Assembly (NCBI GenBank): GCA_033398695.1
Contig: CM065801.1
Coordinates: forward strand, 806,001 to 870,000
Source of the DNA: Orobanche coerulescens
Taxonomy: Eukaryota; Streptophyta; Magnoliopsida; Lamiales; Orobanchaceae
Reading direction: 5' to 3'
Length of the DNA stretch: 64,000 nucleotides
The position numbers and the translations under genes were made by a program. The notes below the pieces were generated by a model. It was not told the origin of the DNA. It saw nothing but the letters and a program-made list of their open reading frames with translations, and made no database searches. Shown here one piece after another: positions 12,987 to 22,884 of this stretch (its first letter is position 1; each line of letters begins with the position of its first letter).

Positions 12987-13885
12987 TGTTAAGAAAAGGC
13001 CCAAATGAATTTATTATGTATGGGCCGGTTCTAAATAAACTAATATCATGCAGGCCAGCCTAGACTTTGTACAAACTCCCCAAATCCGGCTTCTGGATTA
13101 TTCCCTTATTTTTTGATCTTACTCGTCGATTAGGACGGTTCAATCTCATCCGTCCGTGGCTTGTATTTAATCCTTCCCCGTGTAACCCTAGCCTCATTTT
13201 ATGTTTCGTTTTATCTCTCATCTCTCTCTCGCCCTCTCTGCCGTCACAGATAAAGACCCGGTCTTCCTCCCTTTTTGTTCGGCAGTTCCGTTCTTATCAA
13301 AATAATGATAAGATAGGCTTTGATTCCCCGGAAATCGCTGTCCTTCTGTTTCTTTTTCTGCCTATATATACTAGTTGGTCTGGGTTTGGGAAATACACGA
13401 AACATTCATCTGAGTGAGAAATACAGCCTAAGTATCTTTGTGATTCCTCAGTGAAAAAGCTTTTTGAGTGAAAACTAGTTTTCTGAGTGAAATTGCTTAA
13501 GGTTGTTTTTGGGGGTGCTTCATTCGGATCTTTGAAACCGACTGGGGAGTCGGTTACTGTCTGGGCTGTTGGTCGCTGATACCAGGGGAGCCTAGGACGT
13601 GGGTACTGGATCTGGAGGACTGAGCCGACTATCGAACGTTTACTCACCGCCTTTTATCTTTTCTGGTTTAGATCTTTTGAGATCTGCTCGGTTTGAACTT
13701 TAATCTCTCTAATTTTATTGTGTTTTTGCGTTTAACTAGGGTTTTCTATTTCTGTGTAATTTGTTTACTTGATTTGTTTTGTAAACCCTAATCCCTATAT
13801 CCCAAGAACAATAGGTTCTTTAGTTGTAATTTGTTTGTTGCTTTATTGTGTAACTTTATGTATTCCGGATAGATACCCTACAACA
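12987..13885 (+). repeat. 3' LTR of the interrupted copia element
   Basis: A polypurine-like ggtccgggtggagat (12971-12985) precedes TGTTAAG at 12987. The likely end is ctacaaca at 13885, giving short TGTT/AACA inverted ends. Within it, tatatata at 13363-13370 is a plausible TATA box, followed by a transcribed-looking leader. Directly after the LTR comes tttggtgccgac, which looks more like the start of an internal region (primer site) than random flank. The right boundary is therefore less certain than the left. Confidence 0.6.
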
Positions 13886-14093
13886 TTTGGTGCCGACGAT
13901 CATTTTCAATGAAATAAAAGACATAAAAAGATAAAAATCTTACTAATGTCTATAATAAATCACTACGAAAATTAAAAGAAAGGAAATGGAGATTTTTTTT
14001 TCTACAAAAAAAGAAAGGTAACGAAGTGATTTATTAGTTACATTTCGTGTAATTTCCTTAAAGAAAAAATAAAATAAAGCATTGTGTAAATTA
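13886..14093. other. AT-rich spacer, nothing recognised
   Basis: This is short AT-rich sequence without ORFs or repeats that I can name. Confidence 0.5.
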
Positions 14094-14860
14094 TCTATAC
14101 TATATAAAACTTATCCCCCTTAATTTAATATGGAAGGGGGATTTATGTCACTTATTTAAATATATAATATAAAAGAATCTAACAAAATACATAAAAAAAG
14201 ATTTAAAAATTATAATTATACCTAGCTTCAAAAGATGGGCGGGCCGTATTTGTAGGTTCTGTAAGACGAAATAACTGTCTCATTTATTAATTTTTATTAT
14301 CATAATTTTATATTTTTATTTATTAATTTTTGGTTTTAGCAAAGAGATTGCAGAAGAGAATTTTCGGGAGAGAAATATCAGTTTGTAAACGGCGGCAATT
14401 ATTGGGGTGGAATTACATATGAAGAGACTATTTTAATTGTAACTTTTAATGTAAATAAACTAATTTAAATACAAAAGTTATGATAAACATCACAATGCAA
14501 ATGCACCTTCTAATACACAAGGTGATTAAAATGAACTTTTAAATGATAGTATAAATTACAAGATGGTTAAATTTTAGCTATGAAATCTTAGATACAATCG
14601 GTGCATCGCACGGGTTGAATAAACTAAAAACAACCCCGGAGCAACATACGGGTTAGTAAAGCCTCATTTCATATAATTAATTACATAGACTAAAATAAAA
14701 GGACAATAACAATAAAAAAAACATATAAACTTCTCTAAAAGGCATTTAAATTCTGCCATCTGCTCATGCAACCGTCTGCCCCAACATTAAATACAAAACA
14801 CGTAGATATTCAACCAAAAACCGTGCATCGCACTAGAATTGTCAAATGACTCTTTAGTCT
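14094..14860 (+). mobile_element. Helitron-like remnants, possibly nested
   Basis: At 14094, following an A, the sequence starts TCTATACTATATAAAAC, like the 5' end of non-autonomous plant Helitrons. Three hairpin-type motifs near possible 3' ends follow: cggtgcatcgcacggg (about 14599, then ctaa), cccggagcaacatacggg (about 14634) and ccgtgcatcgcactag (about 14821). Helitron 3' ends carry a short hairpin before CTRR. The exact ends do not all fit A^T insertion, so this is tentative. Confidence 0.4.
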
Positions 14861-14925
14861 TTACTAGGGGCGGTTGGATTAATCTGCTACTAGGAGCCGT
14901 TGGATTTGATCGAGAATCATATACT

Positions 14926-14975
14926 CCATCCGTCTACAAATAAGTGTCCCATTGTGAGCGGGACACGTGTTTTAA
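14926..14975 (+). mobile_element. Truncated Stowaway-like MITE end
   Basis: The sequence tactccatccgtctacaaat, then aagtgtcccat and gcgggacacg, resembles the conserved end of plant Tc1/mariner Stowaway MITEs (CTCCNTCCGTC...). Only one end is present, and the sequence passes into copia coding sequence at about 14975. Confidence 0.5.
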
Positions 14976-17900
14976 AAAAGCTGGTAAAGTTGTTTTGCTT
15001 GGGGAGAAAGTTAGAATGTAAGGGTAGTGTTAATGACAAAAAGTTGCATTTGAGATTCGACACCGAAATGGAACTTGTTTTACGGATGTAAAGCATGTTA
15101 CGGATATGAGGCTTAATGTTGTGTCCGTTGGTTTACTCGATAATGACGGTTATCATAGCGGTTTTGGCAAGGGGTTGTGGAAATTCACTAGAGGTTCCTT
15201 GATTGTCGGGAGAGGACAAAAGGAAGGAAAATTGTACGTGACACTTCCGAAGGTCACGACTAATTCCGTGAACACAATCAACAATAATGACATGGCCGAG
15301 CTATGGCATAAGAGGCTCGGTCACATGAGTGAAAAAGGAATGGTGCTATTGTCGAAGAAGGAGGCGTTGTCCGGGGTTCACAAGGTACACCTTAAAAGAT
15401 GCTCTCATTGTCTAGCCGGGAAGCAAAGGAGAGTTACTTTTAAGAGTCGTACTCCTTCACGGAAGGAAAGTGTGTTTGATCTTGTTCATTCCGATGTTTG
15501 TGGTCCTATGAAGACTAGGACGCTCCGTGGTTGCCGATACTTTGTCACATTCATCGACGATCACTCTAGGAAGGTGTGGGCATACACCTTGAAGACCAAA
15601 GACCAAGTGTTAGACACCTTCAAACAATTTCATGCCTCGGTGGAAAGAGAGACCGGGAAGAAGCTAAAGTGTATTCGGACGGATAATGGTGGAGAGTACA
15701 CCGGGCTCTTTGATGAATAATGCCGAGAACAAGGGATCCGACATCAAAAGACGCCCTCGTAGACTCCGCAACTCAATGGCTTGGCGGAGAGATTGAACCG
15801 GACTTTGGTCGAGAGAGCTCGTTGTTTGCCCTCACATGCCGGATTGCCAAAGTCGTTTTGGGGAGAAACTTTGAACATGGCAGTTCATGTTATTAATTTG
15901 ACGTCATGTGTTCCTTTGGAGTTTGATGTCCCGGATAAGGTGTGGAGCGGTAAACACATCTCATACCGCCGCTTAAAGGTTTTCGGATGTAAAGTTTTTG
16001 TTCACATTCCGAATGATGAGAGATCAAAGCTTGATTCCAAGACGAAGCCATGTATTTTTATTGGCTACGGGCTTGATGAGTTCGGGTATAGATTATATGA
16101 CCCGGTGACAAAGAGGCTTGTTCGGTCGAGAGACGTTGTTTTTGTAGAAGATCAAACGATTAAAGATGTTGAGAATGGAGAGTCGGCTCTACAACACGAC
16201 TATGATCTTATTGATTTGGACCTCGTTCCTCCACAACATGATGAGACAACCGGTGTAGAGGATGTCCAAAATGATGAACAACAAGATGCCGGTGACAACG
16301 ATGAGTTGAGACAAGATGACACCGATGGATCTCATCCCGAGCTACCCATGACGAACATGCCATCTTTTGTTCCACATAGGCGGTCGACGAGGGACCGTCA
16401 TCCCTCCACCCGTTATTCGGCCGATGAGTACGTTTTACTCACCAACGTGGGAGAGCCCGAATATTTTGCGGAGGCTATGGAGGATGAAAAGAAGAAGGAA
16501 TGGATGGATGCCATGCAAGACGAGATGAGTTCCTTGCATGAGAATAATACTTACGAGTTGGTGAAGTTGCCGAAAGTCAAGAGGGCTTTGAGAAATAAAT
16601 GGGTGTATCGGGTGAAGTCGGAGGAGCATACCTCGTTGCCTCGATACAAATCTAGACTCGTGGGGAAATGATTTAGTCAAAAGAAGGGTATTGATTTTGA
16701 CGAGATTTTTTCTCCGGTTGTGAAAATAGGATCGATTCGTTTGCTCCTTGGTATTGCGGCTAGCCTTGATCTTGAGGTTGAGCAAATGGATGTCAAGACG
16801 GCTTTTCTTCACGGAGATCTTGACAAAGAAATTTATATGAAGCAACCGGAAGGGTTTGAGGTCGAAGGAAAAGAGGATTATGTGTGTAAACTCCGGAAGA
16901 GTTTATATGGGTTGAAGCAAGCACCACGGCAATGGTACAAGAAGTTTGAGTCGGTTATGATGGAGCAAGGCTACCGGAAGACGACTCTCGACCATTGCGT
17001 ATTTTTCAAGAAATTTGGAGATGATGATTTTATCATCTTATTGCTTTATGTGTACAGCATGTTGATCGTTGGCAAGAATGCCGAGAGGATTGCCAACTTG
17101 AAGGAAGAACTAAATAAGTCTTTTGCCATGAAAGACTTGGGGGCGGCTAAACAAATTCTTGGGATAAGAATTACACGGGATAGAGCAGCCCGGAAATTAC
17201 ACATGTCGCAAGAGCAATCTATCGAGAAGGTGCTTAAATGCTTCAACATGGACAAAGCAAAAGTTGTTAGTTCGCCTCTTACTAATAATTTTAAATTGAC
17301 GAGCCAAGATTGCCCTAAGACAAAGGAGGAGATTGAGGATATGGATAAAATTCCTTATGCCTCGGCGGTCGGGAGTTTGATGTACGTTATGGTATGTACT
17401 AGGCCCGACATTGCTCATGTCATGGGAGTGGTGAGCCGGTTTCTATCGAATTTGGGAAAGAAGCATTGGGAAGCCGTAAAATGGATATTTAGATATTTAC
17501 GGGGTACTTCCAAATTGGGGATTATGTTTGGAAATGGGAAAGCAATGCTTGTTGGTTATTCCGATTCGGATATGGCCGGTAATAAAGATAACCGAAAATC
17601 CACTTCCGGTAATTTGATGACATTTGCAGGGGGAGCCGTGTCATGGCAATCAAGATTGCAAAAGTGCGTTGCCTTATATACAATGGAGGCTGAGTATATT
17701 GCGGCGGTGGAAGCGTGTAAAGAGCTCTTATGGTTGAAAATGTTCTTACAAGAGCTAGGCTTCCGACAACGACGTTACGTGGTTCTTTGTGATAGTCAAA
17801 GTGCGATTCATTTGGCTAAGAATGCGACTTTTCACAAGAGAACGAAACATATCGATGTGAGGTATCATTGGATCCGAGATGCTTTGGAGGATGGTTTGTT

Positions 17901-18035
17901 TGAACTTGATAAAGTTCATACCGATGATAATGGTTCCGATATGTTAACCAAGGCGTTGAGTAGAGAGAATGTGAATGTGTGTTGTTCGATCGCCGGGATG
18001 GCGAATTCTTCCTATGTTCCGAAAAGGGGAAGATT
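14976..18035 (+). pseudogene. Ty1/copia pol (protease end to RNase H), Tork/Tnt1-like, inactive
   Basis: The gene is 5' truncated: no LTR or gag precedes it. In order I see a protease tail with LRFDT (about 15049), the integrase zinc motif (WHKRLGHM, then CSHCLAGK, about 15303-15420), integrase Asp residues in HSDVCGP and RTDNGGEY, RT from DFDEIFSPV (about 16693), and RNase H with TKHIDVRYHWIRD (about 17845). In-frame stops occur at 15718, 15760 and 16669. The RT active site, normally YVDDM, reads YVYSM at about 17047-17061, removing both metal-binding Asp residues. The reading frame continues into the LTR that starts at 18036. The clade call rests on gag and integrase resemblance. Confidence 0.9.
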
Positions 18036-19069
18036 TGTAGGACTCATTTCCAGAACATAGGGTGTCTGTACTCCGGGCCGCGGCTCATCCCTGCCGAGCC
18101 GCGGCCCCCGTTACATTTGCTGGAAATATCCGAGCCCCCTGTACTCTGGGCCGTGGCCCCTGCCGGCTGGGCCACAGCCCCTGTCGATTGCCCCTGCCGA
18201 TGCCTTGCTGATGGACCCCTGTTGATCGCCCTTCAAGCCTGCCGAACCCCTCCCAGTTATGCACCTGGGGCCGCGGCTCATCCCTGCCGAGCCGCGGCCC
18301 CTGTCATTTTGCTTCACAAGGCCAAGTGGCTTGTACTATGGGCCGCGGCACCTGCTCGAATCACTGGGCATGTTTTTTGTTGTGTGCCGCGACACACTTT
18401 GGCCGAGCCTAGGCACACGGAGGTCAACTAGCAAAGGGGATCTATTTTTAGCAGGTTTCTTACGGGAGTTTCACAACATCATCCATACACATTGTGAGAA
18501 CATCAAGAGAGAGATAGAGAGAGAAACAAGAGAGAGAAATATAATTCTTCAATTTCCCGGAGATTTATCGGTCGGATCGTCGTGATCTTTTGACAAGATC
18601 TTGGTAGCTATTGGGCAAATCTTTTCACTGGTGTAGATCGAGATTTTGAGTTCGGAAGTTCGGGTATTTCGTAGCTTTTTGTTAAGCTATTTACGGTGTT
18701 TTCTTTTCTCAATCTTGTTGTTATTGTGTATTCCAAATACTTGAAGAACATTTATTACCAAGTATTTGACGATTGGTGTATATCCCTAGTTTGTATTAGG
18801 GAGGATTGTGTATTTATGTGTATTGGTGATAGTGGATTTAAGCGGCTTCGGTCCCGTGGTTTTTTACTCTCGTCTTGAGGGGTTTTCCATGCTAAAATAT
18901 TGTGTCTCGTATTTATAGCTTTTGGATATCATTTGTATTAATTTTGTCAAGTTGTAATTATTGCTCTACTCATCGGTAACCACAAAGTTGCAATTGAAGA
19001 TTGGGAATTTGTCAAACGAGGTTCCGCATTTTTCGTTGTGACGTGACGTTAGTCGTGTTTTTTCCAACA
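18036..19069 (+). repeat. Shared central copia LTR (1034 bp)
   Basis: The polypurine tract gaaaaggggaagat (18021-18034) precedes TGTAGG at 18036. The LTR ends ttccaaca at 19069, followed at 19073 by a degenerate primer site TGGTATTGTAGC. So this LTR acts as 3' LTR of the upstream unit and 5' LTR of the downstream unit. Its first 400 bp are rich in the palindrome gccgcggc, for example at 18078-18083, 18100-18105, 18271-18276 and 18292-18297. ORFs over this zone are artefacts of base composition. Confidence 0.85.
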
Positions 19070-19072
19070 AAG

Positions 19073-19084
19073 TGGTATTGTAGC
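19073..19084 (+). other. Degenerate primer binding site of downstream copia unit
   Basis: TGGTATTGTAGC lies three bases after the LTR end and matches 10 of 12 bases of the initiator-Met site TGGTATCAGAGC. It shows that the central LTR is used as a 5' LTR. Confidence 0.6.
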
Positions 19085-19130
19085 CACGGGATTTGTTGTT
19101 TCGTGGTTGTTTAAGTATCTCAATTGTAAG

Positions 19131-19685
19131 ATGGAAGCCAACACGAGTAGAATGGTTAACTTAAACGGTTCAAACTACCACGTATGGAACGGGAAGATGG
19201 AAGACCTTCTATATGTGAAGGATTATTATTTACCGGTTTTTAGCAAAGATAAATCGGAAGGGAATTCCGACGCGGAGTGGACTATTTTGCATCGCCAAGT
19301 TTGCGGATATATTCGACAATGGGTGGATGACAACGTTTTGAACCATATTAGTGGAGAGAAGGATGCTCGAGAGTTATGGCACAAGCTCGAGCAATTGTAT
19401 GCTCGGAAGACGGGGAATAATAAGTTATTCCTCATTAAACAAATGATAAATTTGAAGTTTCGAGACGGGACTCCTCTATCGGATCATTTAAATGCATTCC
19501 AAGGTATAATTAATCAACTTGCCGGAATGGGAATTAAATTCGAAGAGGAGGTGCAAGCTTTGTGGTTGTTAGGCACATTGCCGGACACTTGGGAGACGTT
19601 TCAAACGTCGTTGTCTAACTCCAACCCCGATGGAGTCATTTCGATGGAATTAGCTAAAGGGAACATGTTGAATGAGGAGGTCTGA
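19131..19685 (+). CDS. Ty1/copia Gag (N-terminal part)
   Basis: The ATG at 19131 opens a frame of 184 codons starting MEANTSRMVNLNGSNYHVW, a typical copia Gag N-terminus. It continues with ELWHKLEQLY and the LSDHLNAFQGIINQLAGMG helix region of the UBN2-type Gag domain. The frame ends in a stop at about 19683, before any CCHC zinc knuckle. About 75 bp later the sequence jumps into RT, so zinc knuckle, protease and integrase are missing. The Gag domain itself looks undamaged. Whether it is expressed cannot be seen. Confidence 0.85.
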   Translation: MEANTSRMVNLNGSNYHVWNGKMEDLLYVKDYYLPVFSKDKSEGNSDAEWTILHRQVCGYIRQWVDDNVLNHISGEKDARELWHKLEQLYARKTGNNKLFLIKQMINLKFRDGTPLSDHLNAFQGIINQLAGMGIKFEEEVQALWLLGTLPDTWETFQTSLSNSNPDGVISMELAKGNMLNEEV

Positions 19686-19757
19686 AGAAAAGCACATGAA
19701 TCTTCGTCACAGTCGGATGTTCTAGTTAGCGAAAGACGGGGGAGAGGTCAAAGACGG

Positions 19758-20984
19758 ATGTTTCTCCGGTTGTGAAGATAGGATCGATTCGTTTGGTCCT
19801 TGGTATTGCGGCTAGCCTTGATCTTGAGGTTGAGCAAATGGATGTCAAGACGGCTTTTCTTCACGGAGATCTTGACAAAGAAATTTATATGAAGCAACCG
19901 GAAGGGTTTGAGGTCGAAGGAAAAGAGGATTATGTGTGTAAACTCCGAAAGAGTTTATATGGGTTGAAGCAAGCACCACGGCAATGGTACAAGAAGTTTG
20001 AGTCGGTTATGGGGGAGCAAGGCTACCGGAAGAGGACTCTCGACCATTGCGTATTTTTCAAGAAATTTGGAGATGATGATTTTATTATCTTATTGCTTTA
20101 TGTGGACGACATGTTGATCGTTGGCAAGAATGCCGAGAGGATTGCCAACTTGAAGGAAGAATTGAATAAGTTTTTTGTCATGAAAGACTTGGGGGCGGCT
20201 AAACAAATTCTTGGGATAAGAATTACTCGGGATAGAGTAGCCCGAAAATTACACATGTCGCAAGAGCAATATATCGAGAAGGTGCTTAAACGTTTCAACA
20301 TGGACAAAGCTAAAGTTGTTAGTTTGATGTACGCTAGAGCAATATATCGAGAAGGTGCTTACACATGTCGCAAGAGCAATATATCGAGAAGGTGATTACA
20401 CATGTCGCAAGAGCAATTACACATGCCTCTTACTAACAATTTCAAATTGACGAGCCAAGATTGCCCTAAGATGAAGGAGGAGATTGAGGATATGGATAAA
20501 ATACCATATGCCTCGACGGTCGGGAGTTTGATGTACGCTATGGTATATACTAGGCCCGACATTGCTCATGCCGTGGGAGTGGTGAGCCGGTTTCTATCGA
20601 ATCCGGGAAAGAAGCATTGGGAAGCCGTAAAATGGATATTTAGATATTTACGGGGTACTTCCAAATTGGGGGTTACGTTTGGAAATGGGAAAGCAATGCT
20701 TGTTGGTTATTCCGACAACGACGTTATGTAGTTTTTTGTGATAGTCAAAGTGCGATTCACTTGGCTAAGAATGCGACTTTTCACAAGAGAACGAAACATA
20801 TCGATGTGAGGTACCATTAGATCCGAGATGCTTTGGAGAATGGTTTGTTTGAACTTGATAAAGTTCATACCGATGATAATGGTTCCGATATGTTAACCAA
20901 GGCGTTGAGTAGAGAGAAGGTGAAAGTGTGTCGTTCGATCGCCGGGATGGCGAATGCTTCCTATGTTCCGGAAAGGGGAAGATT
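19758..20984 (+). pseudogene. Copia RT and RNase H remnant of the downstream unit
   Basis: The sequence is nearly identical to 16709-18035 of the upstream unit but rearranged. RT starts at TVSPVVKIGSIR-like sequence and keeps an intact YVDDM motif at 20100-20114, unlike the upstream copy. After about 20323 there is a scrambled filler of about 90 bp. RNase H has lost about 200 bp between two TTCCGA motifs (junction at about 20717). An in-frame stop follows at 20818. It ends at the polypurine tract ggaaaggggaagat (about 20970-20983). This is an internal-deletion derivative. Confidence 0.9.
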
Positions 20985-21970
20985 TGTAGGATATATTTCC
21001 GAAACATTGGGTAAACTGTACTCCGGGCCGCGGCACATCCCTGCCGATCCGCGGCCCCCGTCGAAATGGCTGGAATGCCTGCACCCAACTGTACTCTGGG
21101 CCGCAGCCCCTGCCGGCTGGGCCGCAGCCCCCTGCCGATCACCTTCCTACCGAGCGCCCTGCCGATCGCCCCTGCCGATCGACCCCTGCCGAAGCACCTG
21201 GGGCCGCGGCATATCCCTTCCGAGCCGCGGCCCCCGTCATTTTGCTTTACAAAGGCCGAGTCGTCTGTACTCTGGCCCGCGGCACCCTCCTGCCGGGCCG
21301 CGGCCCCTGCTCGAATCACTAGGCATGTTTTTTGTTGTGTGCCGCGGCACACTTTGGCCGAGCCGCGGCACACGGAGGTCAACTTGCAAATGGGATCTAT
21401 TTCTAGCAGGTTTCTTACGGGACTTTTCATCAACACATATTTGAGAAGATCAAGAGAGGGATAGAAAGAGAAACAAGAGAGAGAAATACAATTCTTCAAT
21501 TTCCCGAAGATTTATCGGTCGGATCGTCGTGATCTTTTGACAAGAGCTTGGTAGCTATTGGGCAAATCTTTTCACCGGTGTAGGTCGAGATTTTGAGTCC
21601 GGAAGTTCGGGTATTTCGTTAGCTTTTTGTGTAAGCTATTTACGGTGTTTTCTTTTCTCGATCTTGTTGTTATTGTGTATTCCAAATACTTGAAGAACAT
21701 TTATTACCAAGTATTTGACGATTGGTGTATACCCCTAATTTGTATTAGGGTCGGTTCCGTGGTTTTTACTCTCGTCTTGAGGGGTTTTCCACGCTAAAAT
21801 ATTGTGTCTCGTATTTATTACTTTTCGGATATCATTTGTATTAATTTTATCGAGTTGTAATTGTTGCTCTACTCGTCGGTAACCACAAAGTTACAATTGA
21901 AGAGTGGGAATTTGTCAAACGAGGTTCCGCATTATTCGTTGTGACGTGACGTTAGTCGGTGTTTTTCCCA
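20985..21970 (+). repeat. 3' LTR of the downstream copia unit
   Basis: It begins TGTAGG at 20985 and parallels 18036-19069, including the gccgcggc-rich zone (21025-21370). The expected end ttccaaca is replaced by tcccaatattttt, so the last bases are lost or mutated and no TSD can be read. Confidence 0.8.
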
Positions 21971-22315
21971 ATATTTTTATGAGATTGAGTGCTACGATTT
22001 TGAATCATTTGAGGCCGTTCTTGTTGGTTCTTTGTTGTCTTTGTGCGCTCGGGTTCACGATCGTTATATAGCTTGGTGTTATCGGATCCACAATGATTGA
22101 GCTACCCGATCGAGGCAGCCGAAGTCGGAGGACTGTGGGGTGTGGGCTTCTAGGACATGTGTTCGATCGGTTAAAATGGGGCTGAGCCTGACATTTCAGC
22201 CTTCTTCATGTTTATATCCAAGTGATCTGATTTGGTATATATGATTATATTCAGTATTTTCATTTTCTTTTTCCTGTTTTCTATTTTGACTTCTTTGTTA
22301 CAGAAATATTGTCAA
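21971..22315. other. Unassigned flank before the LINE
   Basis: This is non-repetitive-looking sequence with no credible ORF. It could be host DNA or the untranslated upstream part of the LINE. I see nothing diagnostic in it. Confidence 0.4.
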
Positions 22316-22884
22316 CCTCTTGTGGGCTGCTCGTTCGTTTAGTGTCTGTGAGAGCATCAGCAAGGAGGAAGTAAAGGGTGCCCTAATGAAAATGGGTAGA
22401 GCTAAGGCTGTAGGCCCGGATCAGATCCCTATTGAGGTGTGGCTTTATCTGGGGGAAGTCGGAGTTCAGTGGCTAGCAGAGCTGTTCAACATCCTCCTCA
22501 GAGGCTCTAAGATGCCGACAGAGTGGAGGCATAGTATTGTCGTGCCTTTTTTCAAGAACAAAGGCGATGCTCAGAGTTGTAGTAACTATAGGGGTATTAA
22601 AGAGTGGTGGAATGCAGGGTTAGAAGAGAAGTTGAGATCTCAGAGAACCAATTTGGCTTCATGCCGGGGAGGTCCATGACTGAGGCCATTCATCTCGTCA
22701 GACGCCTTATGGAGAAGTTTAGAGAGCAGCGTAAGGACCTCCATATGGTGTTCATAGATCTAGAGAAGGCTTATGATAGCATTCCGCGCGATGTTATTTG
22801 GAGGAGCCTAGTAGAGAGGAGGGTGTCGTTGCCGTTCGTTAGGGCGATCCAAGACATGTACTCCCAAGCTAGGACGTGCGTTAG
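22316..22884 (+). pseudogene. RTE-type LINE reverse transcriptase, left part
   Basis: Translation shows the non-LTR RT blocks: a stretch ending AVGPDQIPIEVW, then EWRHSIVVPFFKNKGD, YRGIK, NQFGFMPGRS and FIDLEKAYDSIPRD (about 22758-22799, the RT A block with Asp). After YRGIK (about 22603) about 50 bp of coding sequence is missing and the frame shifts. The 5' end (endonuclease) is absent. The Tekay element inserts at 22885 after the GTTAG duplication, and the frame resumes at 32454. Confidence 0.85.

Noticed and set aside
17979..18585. Proline/alanine-rich ORFs after the copia RNase H
   Set aside because: They lie in the GC-rich part of the LTR and reflect the gccgcggc words, with no conservation between the two LTR copies at protein level.
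20765..21499. 244-codon minus-strand ORF over the second copia LTR
   Set aside because: It spans RNase H and LTR in antisense and is broken in the first copy; it arises from GC-rich composition and is not a gene.
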